9,764 nucleotides of DNA from JANNHK01 sp034408875 (GTDB lineage: Bacteria > Actinomycetota > Acidimicrobiia > IMCC26256 > PALSA-610). How positions within the stretch are numbered: the first letter of the stretch is position 1; every line of letters begins with the position of its first letter. The stretch spans positions 1-9,764 of the forward strand of contig JAWXCJ010000158.1 of assembly GCA_034408875.1 (NCBI GenBank), read 5' to 3'. Shown here piece by piece: positions 1 through 6,135 of the stretch. The notes under the pieces were generated by a model. That model did not search any database and was not told where the DNA came from. It was given only the letters and a program-made list of their open reading frames with translations. A program made the translations under genes and the position numbers.

Positions 1-101
1 CAGGCCGTGAGGCCCAGCAGCAGGGACCCGCCGATCAGGCCGACGAGTCCCCGGAGGGGCAGGCGGCGCGGCGCGTGGTGGCGTTCGAAGTGAAGTTTCA
101 T
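1..101 (-). CDS. N-terminus of a probable secreted or membrane-anchored protein (partial, runs off the left edge)
   Basis: Reading the minus strand from an ATG at 101-99 gives an open frame of 33 codons to the window edge. It starts MKLHFERHHAPRR, followed by a hydrophobic stretch (LVGLIGGSLLLGLTA). A short basic N-region followed by a hydrophobic core is the layout of a signal peptide or single membrane anchor, so the product is probably exported or membrane-tethered. The mature part lies outside the window, so no function can be assigned. The gene is divergent from the HTH regulator at 206. No good Shine-Dalgarno is visible; TACCTG stands 6 bases before the ATG, one base off the TAnnnT-N6-start pattern seen elsewhere in the window. 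Confidence 0.6.
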   Translation of the reverse strand, partial: MKLHFERHHAPRRLPLRGLVGLIGGSLLLGLTA

Positions 102-159
102 CGAGGGCAGGTATCGCCACCTGGACCTCGTTCACTGACGGTGCCCGCCTAAAGTCACA

Positions 160-165
160 ATTATC
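160..165 (-). promoter_or_regulatory. Possible -10 box for the leftward gene
   Basis: On the minus strand this reads GATAAT, five of six matches to TATAAT, in the most AT-rich part of the 102-205 intergenic region. It would give a leader of about 50 bases before the ATG at 101. No convincing -35 is present 17 bases upstream (TTAGAT at 183-188 is poor). If real, its -35 region would fall within the inverted repeat at 181-196, so the HTH regulator could control both directions. Confidence 0.25.
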
Positions 166-180
166 ACCGCTCGTGGGAAC

Positions 181-196
181 GTATCTAACTTGATAC
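181..196. promoter_or_regulatory. Inverted repeat, probable operator of the HTH regulator
   Basis: GTATC (181-185) and GATAC (192-196) form a perfect 5-bp inverted repeat with a 6-base spacer. It lies directly upstream of a helix-turn-helix regulator gene and overlaps the first bases of that gene's proposed -10 box (194-199). A dimeric repressor bound here would block RNA polymerase. Self-repression from a promoter-overlapping operator is usual for HTH antitoxins. That the encoded protein binds here is inference. Confidence 0.5.
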
Positions 197-199
197 ACT
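194..199 (+). promoter_or_regulatory. Leaderless -10 box (TACACT) for the HTH regulator
   Basis: TACACT ends 6 bases before the GTG at 206, which would place transcription initiation at or within a base or two of the start codon. No AGGAGG-like sequence precedes the GTG. The same TAnnnT-N6-GTG spacing recurs at 1305 and 7638 in this window, which makes a chance match less likely. No clear -35 is seen. Confidence 0.5.
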
Positions 200-205
200 T
201 CATCG

Positions 206-766
206 GTGAACCTGCTCCGGGAAATCCGCGCCCGCTCCGGCCTCACCCAGACGGCACTGGCCGCCCGGGCGGGTACGTCGCGGACGCGCCTGTCGGCTTA
301 CGAGCACGACCACACCGACCCCGAGCTCGACACGCTGCACCGCATCGCCGAGGCCGCTCGGATGGAGGTTGCCGTCGCGCCGCTCGGAACGAGTCGCGTC
401 CGCGAGCGGGTTGCCGCCATCGCCGGCGCAATCGCCGAAGGCGACCAGCCGTACGCGCTGCGCCTGGTGGCCGAGCTCGCGGCGTGGGTCCGCGACGGCG
501 TCGTCGAACCGGGCGCGCTCGACGCCGACCCCGGGTCGACCGGCGACCGGCGCTGGGACGCGCTGATCGGCGGGGTCGCCGAAATGCTCGCGACGGAACT
601 CGGCGGGGCGACGCCGCCCTGGGCCGGCGCACCGTCACGGTTCGTCGAGGGCTGGTGGTTCGTGAGCCGGCTCCGGTCCGTGCGCGCCGCAGTCGTCGTG
701 GAGACCCCTCCGGCGCTCGCGGCCCGGGGTGTGTTTGTCAGCCGTTCGTCGCTCGAGAGCGTGTAG
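206..766 (+). CDS. HTH (XRE-type) regulator, probable antitoxin of a nucleotidyltransferase toxin-antitoxin pair
   Basis: The product has 186 residues. Residues 3-50 form a Cro/C1-type helix-turn-helix (LTQTALAARAGTSRTRLSAY, then a conserved Glu and a closing helix LDTLHRIAEAA), so it should bind DNA. Residues 64-132 are an alpha-helical linker. Residues 143-186 (WWFVSRLRSVRA, then PPALAARGVFVSRSSLE) resemble, from memory, the C-terminal region of HTH proteins encoded next to DUF6036/AbiEii-like nucleotidyltransferases, where it probably contacts the partner. The GTG at 206 was chosen because the HTH begins immediately after it and a -10 box sits 6 bases upstream. The partner gene starts 2 bases after the stop. 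The likely role is antitoxin and autorepressor through the inverted repeat at 181-196. A plain transcription regulator is the alternative. Confidence 0.82.
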   Translation: MNLLREIRARSGLTQTALAARAGTSRTRLSAYEHDHTDPELDTLHRIAEAARMEVAVAPLGTSRVRERVAAIAGAIAEGDQPYALRLVAELAAWVRDGVVEPGALDADPGSTGDRRWDALIGGVAEMLATELGGATPPWAGAPSRFVEGWWFVSRLRSVRAAVVVETPPALAARGVFVSRSSLESV

Positions 767-768
767 GC

Positions 769-1290
769 GTGGACCGCAGCGAGATCGAGACGCGGCTACG
801 CGACCTGGCGGCTGAGCTGGAGGCACGCGGTGTGCGCGGTGAGTTGCTCGTCGTCGGAGGCGCCGCCATGGCGCTCGCCTACTCGCGGCGCCGCTCGACC
901 GACGACCTCGACGCCGTCTTCGAACCGAAGACCGTGATCTACGACGCCGCGCGAGCGGTCGCCGCGCAACACGCACTCGACCCGGGTTGGCTCAACGATG
1001 CCGTGAAGGGATTGCTTCCGGGACCCGACCCGAATGCCACGGTCTTCTTCGACCATCCCGGCCTCGTCGTCCGCATCGCCTCGGCGCGCTTCCTGTTGGC
1101 GATGAAGCTGCTCGCCAGCCGGGTCGAACGAGACGAGGACGACATCGCCACGTTGCTGCGCCTGTCGAACATCACCGAGCCGCAGGAGGCGCTCGATCTC
1201 GTTGCCGACCTGTACCCGAAGTCGGTGATACCCCCGAACGTCGAGTACCTCGTCCGCGAGCTCTTGGCACGCGACGCCACGGCGGGGTAG
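769..1290 (+). CDS. DUF6036-type (AbiEii/MenT-like) nucleotidyltransferase, probable toxin
   Basis: The product has 173 residues and carries the polymerase-beta-fold nucleotidyltransferase signature: GGAAMAL at residues 30-36, then R42-S-T-D-D-L-D48, with D46 and D48 the predicted metal ligands. The segment WLNDAVKGLLP (74-84) and the block LLAMKLLASRVERDEDD (109-125; K113, D122, D125) are further hallmarks of DUF6036/AbiEii-like proteins, and all are intact. AbiEii- and MenT-type relatives poison cells by transferring nucleotides, in studied cases to tRNA acceptor ends; the substrate here is unknown. The start is the GTG 2 bases after the HTH gene's stop, so the pair is surely co-transcribed and probably translationally coupled; a GAGAG at 755-759 is a modest ribosome site. 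It probably acts in the cytoplasm, held in check by the upstream protein. Confidence 0.82.
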   Translation: MDRSEIETRLRDLAAELEARGVRGELLVVGGAAMALAYSRRRSTDDLDAVFEPKTVIYDAARAVAAQHALDPGWLNDAVKGLLPGPDPNATVFFDHPGLVVRIASARFLLAMKLLASRVERDEDDIATLLRLSNITEPQEALDLVADLYPKSVIPPNVEYLVRELLARDATAG

Positions 1291-1304
1291 TGGTTCCCAA
1301 GGAC

Positions 1305-1310
1305 TACGCT
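1305..1310 (+). promoter_or_regulatory. Leaderless -10 box (TACGCT) for the cyclase-ATPase gene
   Basis: TACGCT ends 6 bases before the GTG at 1317. The identical hexamer and spacing occur before the permease gene (7638-7643, GTG 7650). An AAGGA at 1299-1303 is 13 bases from the GTG, too far to be a good Shine-Dalgarno. The large gene may therefore be transcribed independently as well as by read-through from the toxin-antitoxin pair. No strong -35 is visible. Confidence 0.45.
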
Positions 1311-1316
1311 GCCTGC

Positions 1317-4300
1317 GTGGCGGGGGCCGCGTCGGGCACGGCGACGATCTTGTACACCGACCTGGTCGGCAGCACCGCAATGCGGTCGCGCATCGGCGAC
1401 ACCGCGGCGGACGACGTACGTCGGCGCCACGACACGCTGTGCGGCGCGATCGTCGAGCGCCACGACGGCCGGGTCGTGAAGGGCCTCGGCGACGGCATTC
1501 TCGCCGCGTTCGGTGGTGCCGCCGAGGCGGTCGCGGCCGCCCACGACATCCAGCGCGAGATCACGCGGGCGAGCCACCAGATGCCCGAGGACCGGCGCAT
1601 GGAAGTGCGCATCGGCATCAGTGCGGGCGACGTCGTGTGGGAGGACGGCGACTGCCACGGCACTCCGGTCGTGACCGCGGCGCGCCTGTGCGACGCGTCG
1701 ACCGGCGGGGTCATCTTGTGCGACGACTTGGTCCGCGGACTCGCCCGCGGCCGCACCGAGCTGCAGTTCCGGCTCGTCGGCGAACTCGAACTCAAGGGAC
1801 TCCCCGACCCGGTCGCCGCGTACGAAGTCCCGTGGACACCCCTCGCGACCGAGGCCGCGCCCCTTCCGGCCCCGCTGCGGCCGCAGGCGACGGAGCTGCC
1901 GTTCGCGGGGCGCGACGCCGACCGCCTCCGACTCGCCGAGGCGTGGAAACGCGCGCAGGTCGACGGCTCGGGCGTCGTGCTCCTCGTCGGCGAACCGGGC
2001 ATCGGCAAGACCCGCCTCGCCGCCGAGCTGGCCCGCCAAGCCCACGGCGACGGTGCGCTCGTCCTCCTGGGCCGCTGCGACGAACACATCGCGGCACCGC
2101 ACGCGCCGTGGATCGAGGCGATGCGCGCGCTCGTGACGAACGCCGACGACGACGTGCTCGCCGACCACGTCAGCCGCTGCGGCGGCGAGCTGGCTCGGCT
2201 CGTCCCCGAGCTGGCCCGCCACGTTGCCGACATGCCTCCGCCCACCGCGACCGACCCCGACACCGAACGACTGTTGCTGTTCGACGCGGTCGTCGACGCC
2301 CTCGCGACGGTGGCCGCCACCCTGCCCGTGTTCCTGCTCGTGGACGACGCGCACTGGGCCGACGCGGGCAGCGTGCATCTCCTGCGCCACGTCGTCGCGC
2401 ACCTCGACCCCGACGCACACGTGCTCGTCGTCGTCACGTATCGCGACACCGACATCGACCGCACGCACGCGCTGGCGGGCGCGCTGGTCGACCTGAACCG
2501 CGGTCCCAGCACCGAGCGCATCGCCCTGAAAGGCCTCGACGACCAGGGCATGGCCGCACTGCTCGCAGCCGCCGGTGGGCATCCGCTCGAAGCCGACGGG
2601 TTCGAATTCGCGCACCGGCTGGTCGAAGAGACCGACGGCAACCCGTTGTTCGTTCGCCAGCTGCTGCGCCACCTCATCGAGAACGGCACGCTGGTGCAAC
2701 GCGACGGCATGTGGGTCGGGACCGTCTCGACGGGCGAAGCGGGGATCCCCGAAGGCGTCCGCGACCTCATCGGCCAGCGCCTCTCTCGGTTGTCGGACCC
2801 GACGAACGACCTGCTGCGCACGGCCGCCGTGGTCGGGCGCGAGTTCGACGTCGACCTGGTCGCGACCATCGCCAAGGTCGACGAAGACGCGGCCGTCGAC
2901 CGCCTGGACGAGGCGGTCACGGCCCAGCTCATCGACGAGGTAGCCGACCACGCCGGCCGGCTGACCTTCGCCCACGCGCTCGTACGCCAGACGCTGCTCG
3001 AGGAACTGAGCACGAACAAGCGCGTGCGCCTGCACCGCCGCATTGCGGAACTGCTCGACGAGCGGGGCAACGTGCCCGTCGAAGTACTCGCCCACCACTA
3101 CTGCGAAGCCGCGGTCGCCGGCGTCGCGGCACGCGCCATCGAGTGCGCGTGCGCGGCCGCCGAGAACGCGGAACAGCGGTTCGCGTGGGAAGACGCCCTC
3201 ACCCTGTACGAGCGCGCGCTCGAAGCCGTCGACGCGCTCGACCACGACGACCCGGGTCTGCGTTCAGAGGTGCTTTCGCGTATGGCCAACGCCCAACACA
3301 GCGCGGGCAACGACGAAGGAGCGCGACGACGCGCGCTCGACGCGGCCGGCCTCGCCCGCGCCGCCGGCGACGCGGCCCGTCTCGCCGAAGCGGGGATGGC
3401 GTACGAGGGCCAACTCGGCATGTGGGCGGCACCCACCGACAACGTCGGTGCGGAGCTGATCCGCGAGGGACTGGCCGGGCTCACCCCCGATCAGCTCGAC
3501 GTGCGGGCGCTGGCCCAGGCCGCGCTCGCGCACGGTCTCATCCTGGCGCCCGGCACCGCGGCGCTGACCGAAGCCGACGAAGCCATCGCGATCGCGACCG
3601 AAGCCGGCGCCGAGCAAGCGCTCATGCAGGCGTTGCTCGTCCGCGCGTGGGCCGTGCGCGGGGTGCTCCCGGCACCCGAACGCCAACGCGCGGCCGAGAT
3701 AGCGTTGGCCGCGACCCTCGAGGCCGGCGACCGGTACCGCGAGTTGGCGACTCGCTACCACCTTGCCAACGCTCGCCTGACCCAGGGCGACTTCGACCGC
3801 GCCGCCGCCGAGTTCAGGGTCACGTCGGAGTATCGGGGCGCGCTCGAGGGATGGGCCATCGCCGACTTCGACGCCACGCTCGCGCTCGCGCGCGGCGAGT
3901 TCGACACGGCCGACGCGCTCGCCGACGCCGCCCACGCGCTCGGCACGTCGCTCGGCGACACCAACGACGCAGTCCGCGCCGGCCAGCACTGGCTGTCGGC
4001 CCGCGGCCGAGGCGATCTCGACGCCGCCCGCGAATGGAACGAACAGGCGCTGCGCACCGCGATCGGCAGCGCGGTGCCGACGACCGCCGCCACCCTGATC
4101 GCCGCGGGCGACCTCGCCGCGGCCCGGACCGAGTTCCACGCGTGGGGCGAGGCGGTGCACGGCAAGGTCGCCGCGCTCATGTACTTCATCGTCGCCGCCT
4201 ACGTCGCGCAGATCGCGTTCGCGCTCGACGAGACCGACGGGCTCGAGGAATACGCCGAGTACGCGGAGCGCTTCCCCGGCGAGATCTTCGGGAGCGACGC

Positions 4301-4586
4301 CCAAATCGTGTCCGCCGCCGATGTCACCCGCGGTCTCTTCGCCGCGCTGGGAGGCCGCCTCGACGACGCGGTCACGCTGATCGGCGCCGGGCACGCGCTG
4401 CACGAACGGCTCGAACTCCACGCGCTCGCGGTCGACAGCGGTATCGACCTCGCGACCGTGCTGCTCCGCCGCGACACGCCCGGCGACCGCGACCGCGCCG
4501 TCGGTGTTCTCACCACCGCCGCCGACCTCGCGCAGACACTCGGCATGACACCGAGCGCGGCGCGGGCGCGTCAGCTGTCGGCCTGA
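1317..4586 (+). CDS. Class III nucleotidyl cyclase - STAND/AAA ATPase - TPR signalling protein
   Basis: The product has about 1089 residues. Residues 8-170 are a class III cyclase domain: metal Asp D15 (YTDLVGST) and D59 (KGLGDG), adenine-selecting K55 and D112, and transition-state Arg R123 are present, but the usual Asn before it is Val (V119). Residues 195-480 form an AAA_16/STAND ATPase, with Walker A GEPGIGKT at 225-232, Walker B VFLLVDDAHWAD at 338-349 and a VTYRD segment ending near R376. A winged-helix-like region follows (about 485-565), then TPR-like helical repeats to the end. No C-terminal LuxR DNA-binding domain and no membrane segment are seen. The protein probably senses a ligand or partner through the repeats and ATPase and controls the cyclase. 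GTG 1317 fits the -10 box and begins just before the domain; GTG 1290, overlapping the upstream stop, is the alternative start. Confidence 0.88.
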   Translation: MAGAASGTATILYTDLVGSTAMRSRIGDTAADDVRRRHDTLCGAIVERHDGRVVKGLGDGILAAFGGAAEAVAAAHDIQREITRASHQMPEDRRMEVRIGISAGDVVWEDGDCHGTPVVTAARLCDASTGGVILCDDLVRGLARGRTELQFRLVGELELKGLPDPVAAYEVPWTPLATEAAPLPAPLRPQATELPFAGRDADRLRLAEAWKRAQVDGSGVVLLVGEPGIGKTRLAAELARQAHGDGALVLLGRCDEHIAAPHAPWIEAMRALVTNADDDVLADHVSRCGGELARLVPELARHVADMPPPTATDPDTERLLLFDAVVDALATVAATLPVFLLVDDAHWADAGSVHLLRHVVAHLDPDAHVLVVVTYRDTDIDRTHALAGALVDLNRGPSTERIALKGLDDQGMAALLAAAGGHPLEADGFEFAHRLVEETDGNPLFVRQLLRHLIENGTLVQRDGMWVGTVSTGEAGIPEGVRDLIGQRLSRLSDPTNDLLRTAAVVGREFDVDLVATIAKVDEDAAVDRLDEAVTAQLIDEVADHAGRLTFAHALVRQTLLEELSTNKRVRLHRRIAELLDERGNVPVEVLAHHYCEAAVAGVAARAIECACAAAENAEQRFAWEDALTLYERALEAVDALDHDDPGLRSEVLSRMANAQHSAGNDEGARRRALDAAGLARAAGDAARLAEAGMAYEGQLGMWAAPTDNVGAELIREGLAGLTPDQLDVRALAQAALAHGLILAPGTAALTEADEAIAIATEAGAEQALMQALLVRAWAVRGVLPAPERQRAAEIALAATLEAGDRYRELATRYHLANARLTQGDFDRAAAEFRVTSEYRGALEGWAIADFDATLALARGEFDTADALADAAHALGTSLGDTNDAVRAGQHWLSARGRGDLDAAREWNEQALRTAIGSAVPTTAATLIAAGDLAAARTEFHAWGEAVHGKVAALMYFIVAAYVAQIAFALDETDGLEEYAEYAERFPGEIFGSDAQIVSAADVTRGLFAALGGRLDDAVTLIGAGHALHERLELHALAVDSGIDLATVLLRRDTPGDRDRAVGVLTTAADLAQTLGMTPSAARARQLSA

Positions 4587-4732
4587 GCGCCGATATCGGC
4601 GGTCAGCACCACCTGGCCCGACGACTCGTCGCCCTTCATCCACGCTTGGTAGAAGGTGCCCGGCGCCGCGGGTGCCAAGCCGTCGACGTCGAGCATGATC
4701 GCCAGACCCGAGCCGGTTTCCTCGATGTTCAC
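4571..4732 (-). pseudogene. Fragment of an RskA-like anti-sigma factor (C-terminal domain piece)
   Basis: A 53-codon minus-strand frame opens with a GTG at 4732-4730 that overlaps the TGA of the truncated sigma gene. It contains the stretch LAIMLDVDGLAPAAPGTFYQ followed by AWMKGD. This resembles the extracytoplasmic beta-sandwich core of RskA-type anti-sigma factors (conserved pattern: v.gL.p...GtyYqaW). The frame upstream of the GTG reads DASGS, the usual way into this domain, which suggests the domain was cut from a longer protein. The anti-sigma N-terminal domain, its membrane helix and the end of the C-terminal domain are all missing. The frame ends inside the last codons of the convergent cyclase gene (16-base overlap). 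It is probably a non-functional remnant. Confidence 0.6.
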
Positions 4733-5097
4733 GGAACCACTCGCGTCGGGCGTTCGAACCCGAGATCGACGACCGACGGTTCCGGCGCATGCTCGGGGCC
4801 GGTCTCGCGCGCGTTGCGGCGGGCCTCGGCCCGGTAGATGTCGATGGCCACCCGGCGGGTGATGGTCACCAACCAGGGCGCCGGCGCCCGCTCCGGGTCG
4901 AAGGTCGTGGCCGACCGCCCCGCCTTGAGAAACGCCTGCTGCACACAGTCGGCGGCCAGGTTCCGGTCGCGCAGGACCGACATCGCGACCGCGAACATGG
5001 CGCCGCCGTGGCGCTCGTAGACGGTCTGCACGGCCGCGTCGTCGCCCGCGCGGAACCGCTGGTGCAGGTCGAGGTCGGGTCCGTCGGGCTCAGCCAA
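4729..5097 (-). pseudogene. Truncated ECF sigma factor: region 2 only
   Basis: The frame gives 122 residues from a TTG at 5097-5095. Residues 11-95 are a good sigma-70 region 2: RFRAGDDAAVQTVYERHGG, then the core-binding and -10-recognition helices DCVQQAFLKAG and PWLVTITRRVAIDIYRAEARR. The inter-domain linker follows (PEPSVVDLGFER, 105-116). Region 4, which binds the -35 element and in ECF factors normally starts about here, is absent; after R116 only PTRVVP remains before the stop. ECF sigma factors need both regions, so this is probably inactive. What follows in another frame is an anti-sigma C-terminal fragment, so an internal deletion fusing a sigma/anti-sigma operon near 4741-4755 explains both pieces. 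A free-standing region 2 protein with a residual role cannot be excluded. Confidence 0.72.
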
Positions 5098-5169
5098 GCA
5101 GGAAGAGACGACGACGAGATAGCCGCGTTACGGCACGGGCATCGCCGCCGGGGCCGCGCAACTTTGGCC

Positions 5170-5184
5170 GCGCCCTTCGGGCGC
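5170..5184. repeat. Short perfect hairpin GCGCCC-TTC-GGGCGC
   Basis: Two 6-base arms pair perfectly around a 3-base loop. No T-run follows on either strand, so it is not a classical intrinsic terminator. It lies about 75 bases upstream of the truncated sigma start and about 115 bases beyond the Bax inhibitor stop. It could be a transcript-end stem of a GC-rich genome, a dispersed palindrome, or chance. Confidence 0.4.
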
Positions 5185-5257
5185 TCGTTCTCGAACAGGT
5201 GTCGCGGGGAGTGTGAACCCCGGCGAGAGGCCTGCGGCAGGTGGGCCTCCGCTCCGT

Positions 5258-5280
5258 CCCACCCTGGTCGACCCCACCCC
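5258..5280 (-). other. G-quadruplex-type motif downstream of the Bax inhibitor gene
   Basis: The minus strand has four G-runs: GGGG (5280-5277), GGGG (5275-5272), GGG (5264-5262) and GGG (5260-5258), with loops of 1, 7 and 1 bases. This meets the usual G3+N1-7 rule. The first run lies 19 bases after the stop codon of the minus-strand Bax inhibitor gene, so its transcript would carry the motif in the 3' untranslated region. Formation is not shown. Confidence 0.45.
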
Positions 5281-5292
5281 GTCACTCCGGGG
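5277..5292 (-). terminator. Possible weak terminator hairpin of the Bax inhibitor gene
   Basis: On the minus strand CCCCG and CGGGG pair around a 6-base loop, starting 7 bases after the stop codon. There is no U-run. Its 3' arm is also the first G-run of the quadruplex-type motif, so the two structures exclude each other. The position is right for 3'-end formation, but the stem is short. Confidence 0.3.
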
Positions 5293-5298
5293 AGGGCG

Positions 5299-6093
5299 TT
5301 ATCGGCGCAGTTTCGACAGCAGGCGCAGGATCTCGAGGTAGAGCCACACGATCGAGATCATCAGGCCCAAGGCGCAGAACCACTCCATGTACTTGGGCAG
5401 TCCGGCCGCCACGCCCCGCTCGGCGAGGTCGAAGTCGAGCACCAGGTTGAACGCGGCGAGGCCGCACACGAACAAGCTGAACGCGATGCCGAACGGGCCC
5501 GCGTCCCAGATGAGCGGCATCGTCACGTTGAGGAAACTCAACAACAGCGAGACGAGATAGAACACCGCGATGGCCATCGTGGCGCCGATGACGACCCGGC
5601 GCATCTTCTCGGTGACGCGCAGGATACGCACGCTGTACACGAACAACATCGAGAGGAACACGATCGCCGTGAGGCCGACGGCCTGGACCACGATGCCGTC
5701 CCACTGGTTTTCGTACCAGTGTGAGATCGCACCGAGGAACACACCCTGGACCGCGGCGTAGACGGGTCCGAGAAACCGCGCGAGCGGCGGCTTCAACATT
5801 GCGAGCAACCCGATGCCGAACCCGATGAGCACCGCGAAGATGATCCAGCCCGGGAAGTCGGACTGTCCCGTTTCCGGCGGAGCTTCGACGAGGGTCCAAC
5901 CCCAGTACCCGAACGCGCACAGGATGACGAAGAGCAACGTCGTCGCCGACAGGACACCGCCGAGGGTCATCGTGTCGGTGCGGGCAATCGGCCCGTCGCC
6001 GCCGTATCCGGGGCCACCCGGGCGAGTCGGTGCGCCCCAGCCGGGACCTCCCGCTTCCTTCTCGAGTGTCTTGGCTAGAACGGCGTTGGCCAT
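5299..6093 (-). CDS. Bax inhibitor-1/YccA family seven-helix membrane protein
   Basis: The product has 264 residues. Residues 1-40 are a cytoplasmic Gly/Pro-rich tail (GGPGWGAPTRPGGPGYGG). Seven hydrophobic helices follow, at about 44-66, 80-100, 108-127, 133-154, 166-189, 201-219 and 236-260, the fold of bacterial BI-1 proteins. The acidic pair D220/D222 in LDFDLAERG and E254 in LYLEILRLL lie where family members place the acidic residues of the proton- and calcium-sensing pore. The family forms pH-sensitive calcium leak channels in studied cases (for example YetJ of Bacillus subtilis); the role here is inferred only from family. The ATG start is supported by GGAGG five bases upstream. It is a single-gene unit, separated by 57 bases from the upstream monooxygenase on the same strand. 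Length and architecture look complete. Confidence 0.9.
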   Translation of the reverse strand: MANAVLAKTLEKEAGGPGWGAPTRPGGPGYGGDGPIARTDTMTLGGVLSATTLLFVILCAFGYWGWTLVEAPPETGQSDFPGWIIFAVLIGFGIGLLAMLKPPLARFLGPVYAAVQGVFLGAISHWYENQWDGIVVQAVGLTAIVFLSMLFVYSVRILRVTEKMRRVVIGATMAIAVFYLVSLLLSFLNVTMPLIWDAGPFGIAFSLFVCGLAAFNLVLDFDLAERGVAAGLPKYMEWFCALGLMISIVWLYLEILRLLSKLRR

Positions 6094-6095
6094 CG

Positions 6096-6108
6096 GATCC
6101 TCCGGATC
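6096..6108 (-). promoter_or_regulatory. Strong Shine-Dalgarno of the Bax inhibitor gene inside a small stem-loop
   Basis: On the minus strand GGAGGA (6103-6098) lies 4 bases before the ATG at 6093, the best ribosome site in the window. Flanking bases GATCC and GGATC can pair around a GGA loop, placing half of the Shine-Dalgarno in the loop and half in the stem. A 5-bp stem is weak, so its effect on translation is uncertain. Confidence 0.5.
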
Positions 6109-6123
6109 GCCCGTGTCCGAACG

Positions 6124-6129
6124 AGTGTA
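6124..6129 (-). promoter_or_regulatory. Possible -10 box (TACACT) of the Bax inhibitor gene
   Basis: On the minus strand TACACT would start a transcript about 24 bases before the ATG, room for the Shine-Dalgarno at 6103-6098. It is the same hexamer as the -10 box proposed for the HTH regulator. The -35 area falls in the 16-bp tandem repeat (CGAAACGGTGCAGTAG) and has no TTGACA match. Confidence 0.35.
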
Positions 6130-6135
6130 GGGCCA

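Larger units (their letters stand above)
5098..5298. other. Intergenic region between the truncated sigma gene and the Bax inhibitor gene
   Basis: No gene is seen in these 201 bases. They hold the upstream region of the truncated sigma gene, with no recognisable promoter or ribosome site before its TTG; an 8-bp direct repeat GGCCGCGC at 5152-5159 and 5166-5173; a hairpin at 5170-5184; and, on the Bax inhibitor side, a short hairpin and a G-quadruplex-type motif. A tRNA-like arm near 5206-5223 was considered and not accepted. Confidence 0.6.

Noticed and set aside
190..768. A longer version of the nucleotidyltransferase starting at 190
   Set aside because: The extra part is an Arg-rich out-of-frame reading of the HTH gene. 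The conserved protein begins at the GTG at 769, two bases after the HTH stop.
939..3245. A 768-codon open frame on the minus strand opposite the cyclase-ATPase gene
   Set aside because: Its translation is low in complexity, rich in Arg, Gly, Val and Asp with no domain, while the plus strand carries clear cyclase and Walker motifs. It is a mirror frame caused by high G+C.
1439..4837. An 1132-codon plus-strand open frame overlapping the cyclase-ATPase gene
   Set aside because: The product is largely Arg/Pro/Gly repeats typical of an out-of-frame reading of GC-rich codons, and it runs on into the sigma remnant.
5206..5223. A tRNA T-arm-like hairpin (CGGGG stem with TTCACACT loop on the minus strand)
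   Set aside because: The loop has 8 rather than 7 bases, and no matching acceptor, D-arm or anticodon arm is found at the right distance.
4789..5724. A 311-codon plus-strand open frame
   Set aside because: It runs antisense through the sigma remnant and half of the Bax inhibitor gene, and its His/Arg/Glu-rich product has no recognisable fold.
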